DNA from: Agapetus fuscipes
Taxonomy: Eukaryota > Arthropoda > Insecta > Trichoptera > Glossosomatidae
DNA length: 64,000 nucleotides
Direction of reading: 5' to 3'
Assembly (NCBI GenBank): GCA_951799405.1
Contig: OX637344.1
Coordinates: 4,526,001-4,590,000 of the forward strand
Shown piece by piece: positions 9,997-20,662 of this stretch. The first letter of the stretch is position 1, and each line of letters opens with the position of its first letter. Under the pieces are notes generated by a model. It saw nothing but the letters and a program-made list of their open reading frames with translations. It was not told the DNA's origin and did no database searches. Made by a program: the position numbers and the translations under genes.

Positions 9997-10860
9997 TTGA
10001 CGAAAAAAACTCTTACAGCTTGTTCACACGACAACGCATTCTGCCCGGATTGTTTATGGTGTGTCTATGGCACATTGATACCGACTTTGATGTATGTAGG
10101 TGAAGCATGGACAATGAATGATAGCGAAGTAAGTAAAATATGTACGGTGGAAATGAAGCATTTGAGAAGCATGACAGGAAAATAGAGTTAGGAATAAAAA
10201 GGTAAAAAAAGAATGTAATTTTAAAGAGGATGTGAAAGTTAAGGTACAAAAGAATTTGATGAGACGGTTTGGGCATGTGGAAAGAGTGAATGATATAGAC
10301 TGACAAAGTATGTATACCGAGGTAGTGTGAAAGGAAAAAGAGGTAAGGGACGATCGAGAAAATTATGGAGTGATCAGATTGTGGAGATTGTGAAAAAACG
10401 GGATGTACAAAGTGAGCGTAAAAGAAGAAAATGCATGAAAAAGGTGATGGATATGAATGAATTGAAAGAAGTAAGTAAGGATGACTTGGACCGGTCCGTA
10501 GTCCGTAGTGGCAACACTTCGGACTCGTAAATGGAAGGTTGTGGATTCGGATCCCGGTGGAGCACAAAAATATACCATTTATATCTCGAATGTGCTCTTC
10601 GCTGGGTTGAAAAATTCATAAAAACCTTTACCAATGACCGGTCACCATAGGTCCATCCAGCCTTACAGCAACTAGGGTCTTGCTTGAGTATTGGCGCTTT
10701 GTAGCGACGACCAAGCTCGTACCCCTCTGCGGCACTACAACAAATGTCATAGACCCCTAGAGTCTTTAGAATCTAGGGAGTCTCCCGCACAGGATTTCTT
10801 AAAAAAAAAAAAAAAAAAGGGTAGGAAAAAATGGAGGCAGCTTTGCAGAGGCTCGGAATG
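9997..10860 (+). pseudogene. LINE-A ORF C-terminal part, split by SINE-II
   Basis: The frame encodes TLIPTLMYVGEAWTM, then EMKHLRSMTGK, a FGHVERVND segment (after frame changes) and KGKRGKGRSRKLWSDQI, followed by RRKCMKKVMDMNELKEV. These are the C-terminal signatures of endonuclease/RT proteins of non-LTR elements. The ORF breaks at about 10488, where a SINE-II begins, and resumes at about 10822 with RKKWRQLCRG. The order matches intact LINE-A, so the SINE inserted into an existing copy. Several frameshifts show that it is dead. The catalytic RT domain is absent. The overlapping minus-strand ORFs at 10013-10634 are antisense shadows. Confidence 0.8.
10487..10818 (+). mobile_element. SINE-II with LINE-B tail, full length
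   Basis: A tRNA-like head (A box GTAGTCCGTAGTGG, B box GATTCGGATCCC) is followed by the SINE-II body with TGTGCTCTTCGCTGGGTTG and CCATCCAGCCTTACAGCAAC. After CCAAGCTCGT it changes into CTCTGCGGCACTACAAC... and GGGAGTCTCCCGCACAGG, the 3' end of LINE-B, and closes with poly(A). It is nearly identical to 38055-38386, so recently active. Confidence 0.85.
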
Positions 10861-10964
10861 GCGACGGAGTTACAGTTACTATGGATTACCGGGTCAAAAG
10901 TTTAGTAGCATATGGGGCTGTATGAAAACTTTCACATTGTCTGTCCGGTAATGTATAGACTCAG

Positions 10965-11073
10965 CGAAGAGCAGATTTGAAAATATAAATATATATTTTT
11001 TTCTCTGTCGGGATTTGAACTCACATCCTTTCATATACGAGTCCGAAGCGTTACCACTAGACTGCGGACCGGT
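10965..11073 (-). mobile_element. SINE-II 5' fragment
   Basis: The reverse complement shows head, A box and B box (GAGTTCAAATCCCGAC) and the beginning of the body to CTCTTCGCTGAG. Confidence 0.7.
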
Positions 11074-11094
11074 CTGTCTGAAGGCAATGAGCGC

Positions 11095-11365
11095 TAACCA
11101 AAAATGTTTGGAAATGTCGGTGTTATGGCCAAGTAAGCCGATCGTTCAAGCGAGCTTGGAATGGAAAAACATTGGTTCGATCCCCGCTTGGGTCATTTGA
11201 TCATACCTTTGACTCTGAATCAACAGATCTAATTGGGTAATTATTAATATAATTAATTTAAAAAAACAATAATGAACCATTAATTGAGGATATTAATACC
11301 TGTTTCTGGCCAGGCAGAATATGTTGGTGAATTATATTCCTCTTCACAAATCTATAAAAAAAAAA
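11095..11365 (+). mobile_element. SINE-III copy
   Basis: Contains a B-box-like GGTTCGATCCCCGC, the sequence GGGTCATTTGATCATA, an ATTAAT-rich middle, and the 3' block CCTGTTTCTGGCCAGGCAGA, ending in A9. The same order occurs at 29341-30192 and 45991-46253. The 5' head is tRNA-like but diverged from both other SINEs. Confidence 0.7.
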
Positions 11366-11714
11366 TGAGACTAAATCAGCGCCTGGAATAATCGTTATAT
11401 GTAGTTGAATTCATGTACATTTGGTATGATGTTACGGTTGAGCTTTAACTGAAAGTTGTATGCTTGGTTGACGTTTATATGGCGCTTCCACTTTTAAGAG
11501 CCGTCCTGTTGGCTGCAGTTACCCTTTGACAATTATTGTAATTTGCCCGCCATATGCGCATTACAGTCCTACATGATCGTATAATATAACAACCTAGTAC
11601 CTCTGCAAATTTCCCCCATTAACTTGCGATAACTGTGGACTAGAAACTATTTTAAAAAAAAGACACTTCGTCTGTTTCAACTCACTTAACTGTAAATCCT
11701 TTCACTAAGTCCTT
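11366..11714. other. No recognised feature
   Basis: No repeat family or gene recognised. Confidence 0.35.
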
Positions 11715-12258
11715 TTTTTAAGGAATTCTGTGTGGGAGACTCTATCGGGGCTATTCTTAGACATTTTAGTCGTCGGTTGAGCCCACGCTTTGACAAACTA
11801 ATGATGCATTTGTATGAAGATCTGTCAATCCAAGATGGCCGCAAGTGAACAGCTGATTTGTCTTCATACAAATATTACCAAATTCGGTAGGTAAAAATGA
11901 CCGTGGTGATGAAATTTTCAGACCGGGCACCATTTGTTTGTCAAAGCGTGGGCTCAACAGACGACTAAAATGTCTAAGAACAGCCCCGTATGGGTCTATG
12001 ACACTTGTTGTATTTCCGCAAAGGTGTTGGGGATGTGGTGGTTGATGTCCTGATCCTTTTTTTGCTGGACTGTTCAGTGGCTGTATAGTGCTGTAGTGTG
12101 TGTTGCGCTGTGTTGCCTTTGTTTTGAGACACTGAAAGGAAGTGGCGATTGATGTTGGTTTAGAATAGGGCTAGGTTAAATTGAGGTGGAAACACAGATA
12201 CAGGTAACTCGTTCCATAAGCGGGCAGTTTGGCAAAGGAATGAGTCGTGTCCTTAGTC
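11715..12258 (-). pseudogene. LINE-B C-terminus and 3' UTR, split by MITE-1
   Basis: On the minus strand the coding end reads DSFLCQTARLWNELPVSVFP, the TARLWNxLP motif found near the C-terminus of many non-LTR polyproteins, and stops soon after. The 3' UTR runs to CAACAAGTGTCATAGACCC, is interrupted by the MITE at 11746-11988, and ends in the LINE-B terminal block and a short A run. It shows that the 3' end borrowed by SINE-II belongs to a LINE. Only the last part of the ORF is present. Confidence 0.75.
11746..11988. mobile_element. MITE-1, 243 bp, 3-bp target duplication
   Basis: Ends CGGGGCTATTCTTAGACATT and its complement form inverted repeats of about 55 bp. TAT lies on both sides (11743-11745, 11989-11991). 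A second copy at 22922 has TTA on both sides. Three-base targets are typical of PIF/Harbinger elements; no transposase is encoded. Confidence 0.8.
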
Positions 12259-12502
12259 AAAAAGAGAATAAATATCAAAATATTTTCACCCGAAACTACG
12301 AATTCTTTCCAGTTTCAGAATGTTGGTATCTTATCTAGATATAATCTCACGCCGACGCGAACGTTCCGCGTACGCGTTACAAATGTTTTGATCAGTAAAT
12401 TTGACAATTCTTATAGGAAAAATGTATTATTTTAAGACATTATCGCATGTGTGATTATTAGATGTCGATCGAAACAGGCGCGTGATTGCCAAAATAATAT
12501 TT

Positions 12503-12618
12503 CATCACAAGAAAGCCGTCGAAATGGGGGGGGTGGGGGGGGGGATGAAAGTAGGCACAGGTTTCAAAGAACTTGCGTCCCCTAAGAGGCCGAATCGCTC
12601 CCAGTTTGGAAACCACTG
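12503..12618. mobile_element. hAT-like MITE end
   Basis: The right end, read in reverse, is CAGTGGTTTCCAAACTGGGA, the CAG-led terminal sequence common to hAT elements. A G-rich run is at 12526-12546. The left terminus and target duplication were not found. Confidence 0.5.
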
Positions 12619-12884
12619 TCCTTGAGCTAACTCATTATTGAAGAATTGAATGAAAACAAAGTAACATGTATGTAAAAACAAACCATTCAAATACTTACAT
12701 AAACATAATTCCAGGATTGTCACGAAACAGAGTCTTGTGTTGTACATTAAAATTCGTATCTACGCAATAAAAATATATATTTGTACAACGCGTTTATTGT
12801 AGTTTAAAGCTTTTTCTCAACTTCTACGCTCTTCAATTTATTTTTATCTCAAAAGTATTTTTACAAAACATATTTCCTTCATAC

Positions 12885-13294
12885 TGTTATGTAAATAGTC
12901 AAAGTACAAATACATATTTTAGGTAGGTAGATAGGTATAGGAAATAATTATGTTGGTAGGTACTCGTAGTTTTTGAAATCTTCTGGATCATAATAAATTT
13001 CTACCTACTGGAAGGTGATAGAACAGTCTAGCAAAAATATGTTCTGCATAGTTCTACCTCCCCAGTATAAAAAGGCGCAAATCGTTTGTGACGCAGGAGT
13101 ATTCCTTCAACCTCTTACCAATACAGTCAACAAATTATATCAGTGAACCAAAGCCAGTAAAAATAAATCAAAGTGTAATGTGAGTTCTAGAAATAAATTA
13201 AAGTGTAAAAATAAATCTAATTGTGTAAAATAAATAGGTAAAAAGAAGAATAGAGTTTCATTTGAAAAGTTTTCGAACTCCAAAAATCGTAAAA
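12885..13294 (+). mobile_element. Solo LTR (LTR-2), ATAC target duplication
   Basis: Starts TGTTATGTAAATAG and ends ATCGTAAAA. ATAC is at 12881-12884 and again at 13295-13298, a 4-bp target duplication. A TATA box (GTATAAAAAGG) is near 13066. It is related to LTR-1 at both ends but diverged in the middle. No internal region remains, so it is a recombination remnant. Confidence 0.8.
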
Positions 13295-13579
13295 ATACAG
13301 TTGAGAACTGGATCTCGCGGTGTTCACAGAAAAATATATAAATTGGACACACATGCAAAAATGACAGGTATGAGTGACCATAATTATGTGCATTTTTACC
13401 ATAACTACCACAAAATGATGTACCATGCCACAACCACCATACCTTACCGTGGTAACAGTTAGTACCCACTTTAATGACGATACTTTCGTACTATGGTTTA
13501 ACAGGGTTCCAGTTGGTTTCAAAAGTTCCTCGGGGGATGTTAATGAAACCATAAAGCTTGTAGCCTAACTACGAGGTAA

Positions 13580-14090
13580 TTAATCCCGAACCAGTACTTA
13601 CTCTAAGTTTTAAACTTCAACCATAGCACTTAAACTGTAATCCATGTAAAGTAAAACGCTCTCTAGATGCACTGCTTAATTTTTCATACATTTTCTGGTA
13701 AACTTGCCGGATTAGTATGACAGTAAAGTGGAAGGGCATTCCGCTGAGAGTCAGCGCTTTAAATATTACGTTTAGACTTGACCATAGCGTAAAAACTAAA
13801 ATGAATGTATGCTTAAACGTTCAATAGATGCACTGCTTTGCTTTTCATACATTTTTTTGGTAAAATTAACAGATTAGTATGACAGTAAAGTGTTATACTG
13901 GAAGGGAACTCCACTGAGCATCAAAGCTTTAAATATTACGCTAAGACTTGACTAAAGCGTTTTTTCAAAAATGTATGTATACTAAAACGCTCAATGAAGG
14001 CTCTGCTTCACTTTTGATACATTTTTTGGTACACTGTGTTGTACCCACTAGAAATATGGTCTACTGAGATCGTCACAGCTTTAAGAATTA
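13580..14090 (+). repeat. About 165-bp tandem repeat, three copies
   Basis: Blocks such as TTTTCATACATTTT, GATTAGTATGACAGTAAAGT and CTTTAAATATTACG recur near 13671, 13832 and 14002. Units have diverged by perhaps a quarter. No coding sense is visible. Confidence 0.7.
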
Positions 14091-14164
14091 GTGGAATCAT
14101 AAGCATAAAACATACATAATAAATGTATGAAATTAGTCATATTTTTGCATACTGTAAAAAATTA

Positions 14165-14368
14165 TTCACTTTGCCAATGTCACCACTGTTTCAGGAAAGG
14201 TCGGCAAAAGTTGCAGGGCTTCTGTTCATTTGAGATTGGGTTTTTTATACTGTAGGTCCACATGCGGCATGTGTGAGCGCGAAATTATGCGTGTCTGCTT
14301 GTGGGAATGCATTTAATATGAATCTCAAATGATACATATCCTTCCAGCTTAGATTTAAATTTAGATAA
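14165..14368 (+). mobile_element. LINE-A 3' UTR, AGATTT-type
   Basis: 3' UTR from TTCACTTTGCCAATG to AGATTTAAATTTAG. Carries the GAAATTATGCGTGTC variant of the AGATTT subfamily. Confidence 0.75.
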
Positions 14369-14427
14369 TAAAAATGGTTGAGTAATTTTGGTTAAAACCT
14401 TCACTAGGGTAAATACGTTCATTGTTC

Positions 14428-14604
14428 ACCCATACAGTCAAAATTGGTTCACTTTGCCAATGTCACCCCTATTTTTGTAACCCAATCTGTGACATTGTAA
14501 ATTTGCGATTTGGGTGTTTATTTTATAAGTTCACATGTAGCATATGTAAGCGCAAACTTACAGGTCTCTGCTTGCGGGAAAGCATTTAATATGAATCTAA
14601 AATG
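14428..14604 (+). mobile_element. LINE-A 3' UTR with internal deletion
   Basis: Has the TTCACTTTGCCAATGTCACC block and the GCGCAAACTTACAGG block, but the sequence between is rearranged and the tail is missing. Confidence 0.6.
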
Positions 14605-14897
14605 CCATTCTGTTTACTGTTCACGCTAATAAGCTACACAATATTTATGGCTTATTGCCGGAGCGTAGCCTTTCTGAGATGCAACTATGGCTTTAATTTT
14701 GGTAGTTTTCCGTTTCCATTCACATCCCATGCCGTTGACCAAAAGAGTACTCCCACCTTAAGAGATAATTTATTTCTTCAGGCCAATAGTTTGTTTTACT
14801 GTTTCGCCACCTTAAAGGTAAAATTGAATACGTGCTGATTCACTGATTTGAGAAATCGTAGATAATTTCCTCCACTCCTCCAATCCTCTCGCAACTT
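14605..14897. other. No recognised feature
   Basis: The 78-codon plus-strand ORF here has no recognised domain. Confidence 0.3.
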
Positions 14898-15260
14898 GAA
14901 AAAAAACGCAACTAAGCCACACATATTGTGTAACTTCTTGCCTGCATTATCCCCGAAGGGGTCGCATGTGGCGATTCGGGACCTATTAATTTTTACGGGT
15001 AAGGGGGCCGGCCTCACACCAACCACTTTGAGTTGAAGTGGGGGTTTCCAGGCTCCCGGGGGACTGGTTCTCATTTCTTGTGAAGGCTGAGTACACCTTG
15101 GGATCGAACCCTTGCTCTCGGCATGGAATGCAAGCATTCTACCAATTGAGCTATCGATCTTTTAACGAGCTTGGTCGTCGTCGCTACAAAGCAAGACCCA
15201 TTCATTGTAAGGCTGGATGGACCTTTTGATGAGCGGTCTTTGGTAAAGGTTAATGAATAG
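14898..15260 (-). mobile_element. SINE-II/SINE-I composite, deletion subfamily
   Basis: SINE-II body (15162-15260, 5' truncated) joined by CTCGTTAAAA to SINE-I. After the B box the sequence jumps to AAGGTGTACTCAGCC, so about 75 bp, including GTCAGAAATGATTTCCC, is missing. The same joint is in the 41435 and 53721 copies. Confidence 0.8.
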
Positions 15261-15261
15261 T

Positions 15262-15383
15262 TTAGAAATAGGTTCACATGAGGCATGTGCAAGCGCGAAC
15301 TTGTACGTGTCTGGTTGTGGGAATGCATGTAATGTGAATCTCCAATGGGACATATCTTTGCAACTTAGATTAGATTAGAAAGA
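15262..15383 (+). mobile_element. LINE-A 3' end, AGATT tail
   Basis: The last about 115 bp of the 3' UTR: GGTTCACATGAGGCATGTGC through TTGCAACTT and AGATT repeats. Confidence 0.75.
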
Positions 15384-15454
15384 ATAAGACATTTATCCTA
15401 TAATAAGTCTTGGGGATAGGTAGATAAAAAGTTGTATGAAGTCTCGTTTGGTTT

Positions 15455-15500
15455 GTCATGTGTCGTTTTGCCATTGTGCCGTTCTATGCTGTCACGTGTG
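15455..15500 (+). repeat. Degenerate copy of the 34680 minisatellite unit
   Basis: TGTCATGTGTCGTTTTGCCA and GTGCCGTTCT match the unit of the array near 35100-35230. Confidence 0.5.
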
Positions 15501-15780
15501 AGAGGTCGTCATATTCTCGTCAGCGGCTTGTAAGACCCAAGTGGCTGACGAGAGGGAAGCTTTTCAAGTGTTTTTACAGATTCGCAAGCGAAAATCACAA
15601 AACCGAGTGCTACGTAATTTTTATAAGCGGATCGTGAAGGGTCGCTGAAGGAATGAAGGTATAAAATACAAAAGGGTGACGTATGCGAACGCAAAAAATA
15701 TGCGAAATTCATGTAACCAAGAATAAGCTGTGTTTGTTTTGATTAGTAAATTGCATTTACAGAAAATATGTAACTGTGTT

Positions 15781-15935
15781 CTTTGACTTCGCATAGGGAA
15801 CTGGATTAATTGGAGAGACCATTTAAAAGAAGTCTCAAGACTCACCTCTTTGTCCAATTATATGGAAAAGCGCCTTTGTAGTGACACACTGTCATAAAAG
15901 GCGCTATTTTGTATTATTATAATTTTGGTTGATAT
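15781..15935 (+). mobile_element. LINE-C 3' end with hairpin
   Basis: A short coding end reads FKRSLKTHLF, the LKTHLF motif near the C-terminus of L2/CR1-like elements. The 3' end forms a hairpin: GCGCCTTT pairs with AAAGGCGC, and inside it TGACA pairs with TGTCA. An ATT-rich tail follows. Confidence 0.65.
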
Positions 15936-15958
15936 AAGACTGATACGATAATAATAGT

Positions 15959-16225
15959 AGGATGATTTGATGAGCGTTTTTGTTCTCTGAATGATACCTC
16001 AAGAGCCCTCTGTGAGCTTGGTAGTCGCAATAAGAATCGCCAATTACCTACCAAACAAGACCTCAGTTTCTGTAAAGCTGGATAGACCTTTGTGGACCAG
16101 TATTTGGTAAAGGTATATGAATATTTAACCCAAAAAAGAGCATGTTTGAAGCCATATTCACGCCAGGATTCGAAACCACGACCGTCGATTTACGAGGCCG
16201 AAGCATTACTACTAGATGGACCGAT
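15959..16225 (-). mobile_element. SINE-II with LINE-C tail
   Basis: Diverged SINE-II. Its 3' end, at the left, reads GAGGGCTCTTGAGGTATC and then the LINE-C terminal region ending near CAAATCATC. Confidence 0.7.
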
Positions 16226-16748
16226 TTACGCTTCATACAAACTACTTCCATCATCATCATCACAAACTACTTCTTTCTTTTGAAAATATCTCCCCTGTTT
16301 CAGGAAAAGTTGGCAAGAGTTGCCAAGGTTAAATACTGTCTTTTGTTTCGCAAATATTCATTAAAGTTTTAAGCTATGTATTATTTTATACATAGCTATA
16401 ATTTGGGACGATTTTTGTTTTCAGACTCAAAAATATTCCAGAAAAATTATCAATTGATCCATATATATGTATGATTAAATATTTTTTAACGCACAGAATA
16501 TCGAAAAATTCAGGGGTTTGTCGATAAGGGTTCTTAATGGAGAAAAAAATATAAAAAGCCCGGGTTGTTTTTTTTGCTGTTGTCTTTTATTGCGGCGCTG
16601 TATGGACATTTGAATAAATGGGGAATAAAAAGATAAAGAATTTTAAGTACGCTGATATTATTTTTGCGTAAAAAGGGTTTGTGGATTAAAAAAAAATCCC
16701 TTCTGCATATTTTGTTTTCTTTTAAATTGTTTATGAAATACCTCTGAA
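16226..16748. other. AT-rich; one LINE-A scrap
   Basis: 16290-16340 resembles the LINE-A block CCCCTGTTTCAGG. Nothing else is recognised. Confidence 0.35.
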
Positions 16749-17462
16749 CTGGTCCGTAGTCCAGTGGTAACACTTCCGACTCATGAATGGAAGGTTATGG
16801 GTTCAAATCCCGGGGGAGCACAAAAAATATACAATTTATATTTTCATAAATGCTCCTTGCTGGGTTGGAAAACTTGAGCTTTACCAAAGACCGGTCAAAA
16901 AAGGTCCATCCATCCTTGCTTGAGAATTGGCGCTTTGTAGCGATGACCAAGCTCGTTAAAAGTCCAGTCCATTGCTCAGTTGGTAGAATGCTTGCATTCC
17001 ATGCCGAGAGCAAGGCAACCATTTTCAGTTGAGGTATGAGTTTTCCTTCTCCCGGAAGGCTGGTTCTCATTTCTTGTGAAGGCTGAGTACACCTTGCCAG
17101 TATTTGTTTTAGGTTTGAAGTAAACACCGAAATGGGAAATCATTTCTGACACCCTCGGTGGGGATCGAACCCGTGCTCTCCGCATGAAATGCAAGCATTC
17201 TACCCACTGAGCTATCGACCGGACTTTTTACAAGCTTGGTCGTCGCTACAAAGCGCCAATTCTCTCGTAAAACTCAGTTGCTGTAAGGCTGGATGTACCT
17301 TTTGTGACAGGTTTTTGATAGAGGTTCATGAATTTTTCAACGCAACGAAGAGCATATTAATATGAAAATATAAATGATATTTTTTTTGTGCTCCGCTGGG
17401 ATTCGAACCCACAACCTTCCATTTTTGAGTCCAAAGTGTTACCACAGGACTACGGACTGGTC
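16749..17462. mobile_element. Palindromic pair of SINE-II/SINE-I composites
   Basis: 16749-17025 is SINE-II joined to a SINE-I head on the plus strand. 17030-17462 is a SINE-I body and head followed by SINE-II on the minus strand. The two composites face each other with SINE-I in the middle, giving an inverted repeat of about 700 bp. A LINE-A tail starts exactly at the right edge. Confidence 0.75.
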
Positions 17463-17670
17463 TATAATCTCTATAATCTATAATCTATGTTGCAAGGATA
17501 TATTCATTTAAAGCTCTCAGATGTAAGCCCACAAACCAACAAGTGTAGTTCGCGCTTACAAATGCTGAATGTGTACTTACAAATAAAATCCAAACCTCAA
17601 ATGAACATAAGCCCCACAACTTTTGCCGACCTTCCCTGAAACAGGGGTAACATTGGCAAAGTGAACTGGT
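17462..17670 (-). mobile_element. LINE-A 3' UTR, AGATTAT tail
   Basis: 3' UTR whose tail is built of AGATTAT units. Carries the GTGTAGTTCGCGCTTAC variant. Confidence 0.8.
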
Positions 17671-17700
17671 GTTCTTCTTATTTACCGGTAAAATTCAAAC

Positions 17701-18137
17701 TATTATGTAAATAGCATATGCATACAAATATTTAGGTAGGTAGATATATCATTAATTCAGCTGATGGGAGCTTTATAATATAAGAGTAGGATTAATTATT
17801 ATTAAGTTCCTAGCGTACCTAAAGAAATATTATAAGGAAGTTACTTGAAATTATCATAATTATTTTACTCGAAGTCTTTTCGAGAAGGCTCTGACAAAAT
17901 TAACCTCTAGAAGCCTCTATCTTCATAGCTATTTAAGCCGCGGCTTGCAAGAGTTAGTCATCCTACGACAATCTGCTTCTAAACACTAAAACAGTATAAG
18001 TGAACCTAAGCCATCTGTAAAAAAAATCTGAATTGTGAAAATAAATGTAAACTGTACAAAAATAAATCTAACTTTTAAATAAATACACTAGAAGAAATTT
18101 TTAATTTGAAGACTATTTTAACCCTAAAAACATAACA
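17701..18137 (+). mobile_element. Solo LTR (LTR-3)
   Basis: Starts TATTATGTAAATAG and ends AAACATAACA, related to LTR-1 and LTR-2. ATAC follows at 18138-18141 and AAAC precedes it, which fits an ATAC duplication with one later change. GCTATTTAAGCC near 17929 may be the core promoter. Confidence 0.7.
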
Positions 18138-18255
18138 ATACTTAAACATACATGTTAGGAAATCTATAATATAATGGTAATTGTGTATTCACTTTACTTC
18201 ACGTACGTTGCGGCGTTAAGTCGGTGTTGAATTTTCAATTAGTTAATTAAGAGAA

Positions 18256-18425
18256 CAGATCCCTTAGTACAAAGCATTACGTTAAACTCATCTCGATCGC
18301 GTAAATCGAAAAAAGTATACAAACTAAATCGCCCACTAGGAGTGCCGTCTTTTATTCCATACAAATTTGATTTACGCGATCGAGGTGAGATTTACGCAAT
18401 GCTTTATACTCGGGGCACAGATCTG
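18256..18425. mobile_element. MITE-4
   Basis: Imperfect inverted repeats of about 60 bp: AAAGCATTACG...CTCGATCGCGTAAATC at the left and the complement at the right, with GAGTATAAAGCATTGCGTAA. Related pieces are at 28744-28842 and 56540-56724. Confidence 0.65.
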
Positions 18426-18504
18426 CTGAGGCTCTTGACTAGAGTTGGGAGAGTATTCATGATTTGTTTTGAAAATTGTGAATATGTATATAGATATCTT
18501 AAAG

Positions 18505-18650
18505 TTAAAACTGAATTAGTGACATATTAAGCTAACGTGGGTCTTTCAGATAATTGCAGCGTTTTTCCTATTTTCTACGAGAGAAAACACTAAAGAAAGT
18601 GTGAAAATCCTGTAGTTAAGAAGTTTTTCATGAGTATTTTCTTATTATTA
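18505..18650 (+). repeat. Dispersed repeat, empty-site copy
   Basis: Matches the sequence at 63340-63371, 63674-63699 and 63928-64000, where the same repeat is interrupted by a SINE-II and by a hAT MITE. Here it is uninterrupted. Confidence 0.6.
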
Positions 18651-18825
18651 GTTCACATACTATGAGAAGTTACACCCAATCAAATGTGTTATCCACGAGT
18701 TCTTAAAGAAGTGAACCAGTAGATACTACTTCAGTTTTACCTTTCAGGTGGTGATACGAAGGAGAAAAAATATGAAAACGTTTATTTTGTGTGACGAAAA
18801 CCCTTCATTCTTCGTCTTCGCTTTA

Positions 18826-19440
18826 GTCCGATCGATAGCTCAGTTGGTAGAGTTCTTGCATTTCATGCCGACAGCTAGGGTTCGAATTCCACCGAGGGTG
18901 TCAGAAATGTTGTCCTGTTTCAGCTTACTCAGCCTTCACAAGCAATGAGTACCTGAGTGGTCGAAACCTCATTTTAACTGAAGGAATTGTGGATGGGTGC
19001 CAGAAATTATTTCCTATTTTGGTGATTATTTCGAGCCCTGAATAATATACCGGCAAGGTTCACTCAGTTTTCATAATAGATCAGAACCAGCCTCCTCGAG
19101 AGCTGGGCAAACCCCACTTCAACTGAAGTGGTTGGCGTAAGGCCGGCCCCCATACCTGCTAATATTAATAATTTATTTAGTTTAAGGATTTAAATCAAAC
19201 ACTGTTTTATATTTTCACTTTTACAATTATTTATTTCATGTTTCATTTCATTCATGTTTGATTTAAATCCTTTTAAACTAAATAAATAATTAATGAATAT
19301 GAATTTCCACAGTGTTAATACACAAACAATACAAAATATGAATAATTCATTCTCGCCACATGCGAAACGCTTCGCGCATAACGCGGCAAGAAGTTACACT
19401 AAATTTGTAGTTTAGTTGCGTTTTGAATTGATTTTAAATG
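18826..19440 (+). mobile_element. SINE-I interrupted by a PLE foldback piece
   Basis: A and B boxes are near 18836 and 18878. Part of the body appears twice (18905-18960 and 19010-19100). The 3' half is split at about 19167 and resumes at about 19351 with CTCGCCACATGCG, ending with the SINE-I 3' block. Confidence 0.7.
19167..19350. mobile_element. PLE-type foldback element inside SINE-I
   Basis: AGGATTTAAATCAAAC and its complement near 19255-19280 form inverted arms. The right end has the terminal block CAGTGTTAATACACAAAC, followed by TACAAAATAT, shared with 27996, 36664 and 51488. The SINE-I on both sides defines the limits. Confidence 0.6.
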
Positions 19441-19684
19441 CGTTTTCGCTTCCAAAATACCCGAACTCTCCCCATTGCTAATCTAACAACCTCATCTCTT
19501 ACTTTCAACTTATGGCCCGTCAAATAAATACGCTAAGCGAGAGTTTATTTCTAATTATAAATTGTGTCTCTGTGAATTATTTGACAGTCCTCCTTCCCTA
19601 TCGCCCTGGTTTACCGAGCATAATAAAGTGTACCTACATACACTTAACTGTCAAACCCTAGCTCCTGCCGTCAGCTCACAGAAT

Positions 19685-19812
19685 CTTGTGTACCTACATA
19701 CATCTTAAATGTACATGCAAGAACCGTATGTACCCACAAGAAACAAATGTACCTACATACATCTTACGTGTACATACAAGAAACGTGTGTAGGTACCTAC
19801 GAGTACCTTATG
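19685..19812 (+). repeat. Two-copy repeat of about 58 bp
   Basis: The block TGTACCTACATACATCTTA and the following TGTACAT(G/A)CAAGAA occur twice. Confidence 0.6.
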
Positions 19813-19885
19813 TTCCAACAAGATCCATATCGACGGTTAAAAGGAATAAGGGACGCGACGTTTTGCTCAAAAATGAGTTATGAAT

Positions 19886-20265
19886 GCTATCCTACTTAAA
19901 ACTTTTCGCTCTTTCTAATGCGCCAACTCCCATAGCTCTACGAAGATTTTTTGTTGTTGTTTATGCCCAAGCAAACAACTGCGTTTTCAAAATATGGTTT
20001 TGGTGTAATCGATAAGATTTTAGCCTTCTTTGTCCTAAAAGTGCTTGTGAGATAAAAAAAATCGCAATACATCATAAAACTACTTTAATAAAAATGACAA
20101 TAAATGCCTTAATATTTTTTTTACTTTAGAGCTGTTTTGATTTTAACGATATGATAAAAAATAAAAAAGTTTTGGCATTTTTCTGCAATCTCAAACTTTA
20201 AACTGCCATCGTGAACAATTAAGTTTTGGTCGCTTATGCCCTACTTCCTTTTAACCATTAATATT
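19886..20265 (+). repeat. Unclassified dispersed repeat X, copy 1
   Basis: Collinear with 56095-56460 at about three-quarters identity by eye. Shared blocks include CTCTTTCTAATGCGCCAACT (GTTCTTTCTAATGCGCTTACT in the other copy) and AACGATATGATAAAAAATAA. It has no inverted repeats, Pol III boxes, long ORF or tail that I can see. Confidence 0.65.
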
Positions 20266-20321
20266 CCCTACAAGGACCAAATAAACGAGTACATACGTAG
20301 ATGTACCAACGCAATGAAACC

Positions 20322-20599
20322 AAGCTACACATATAGTGCGACTTATTGCCGCATTATCCCCGGCGGGTTTCGCATGTGGCGAGTGGATTTATTTTCACAG
20401 GTAATTCGGCCGGCCTTACCTCAACCACTTCGGTTGAAGTGAAGGTTTCCCAGCTCCGAAGGGGCTGGTACTCATTTATTGTGAAGGCTGAGTAAAATTT
20501 GCCGGTATTTTATTTGGAGTTTTGAAATAAACACCGAAAAGGGAAATCATTTCTGACACCCTCGTTTGGATTCCAACCCTAGCTCTCGGCATGGAATAA
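20322..20599 (-). mobile_element. SINE-I, nearly full length
   Basis: 3' block at the left (CTACACATATAGTG), body, then GTCAGAAATGATTTCCC and the B-box region. It is cut within the head near GCATGGAAT, so the A box is lost. Confidence 0.75.
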
Positions 20600-20604
20600 A
20601 AGCA

Positions 20605-20662
20605 GAAAAGAGTTTCGGAAACTTAGGAAGTCTCTTGCACAGGAATCTCTAAAAAAAAAGAT
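20605..20662 (+). mobile_element. LINE-B terminal fragment, poly(A)
   Basis: GGAAGTCTCTTGCACAGGAA followed by an A run matches the last 50 bp of LINE-B. Confidence 0.6.

Noticed and set aside
10013..10634. Minus-strand ORFs up to 184 codons
   Set aside because: They are antisense to the LINE-A coding end and SINE-II; no domain is visible.
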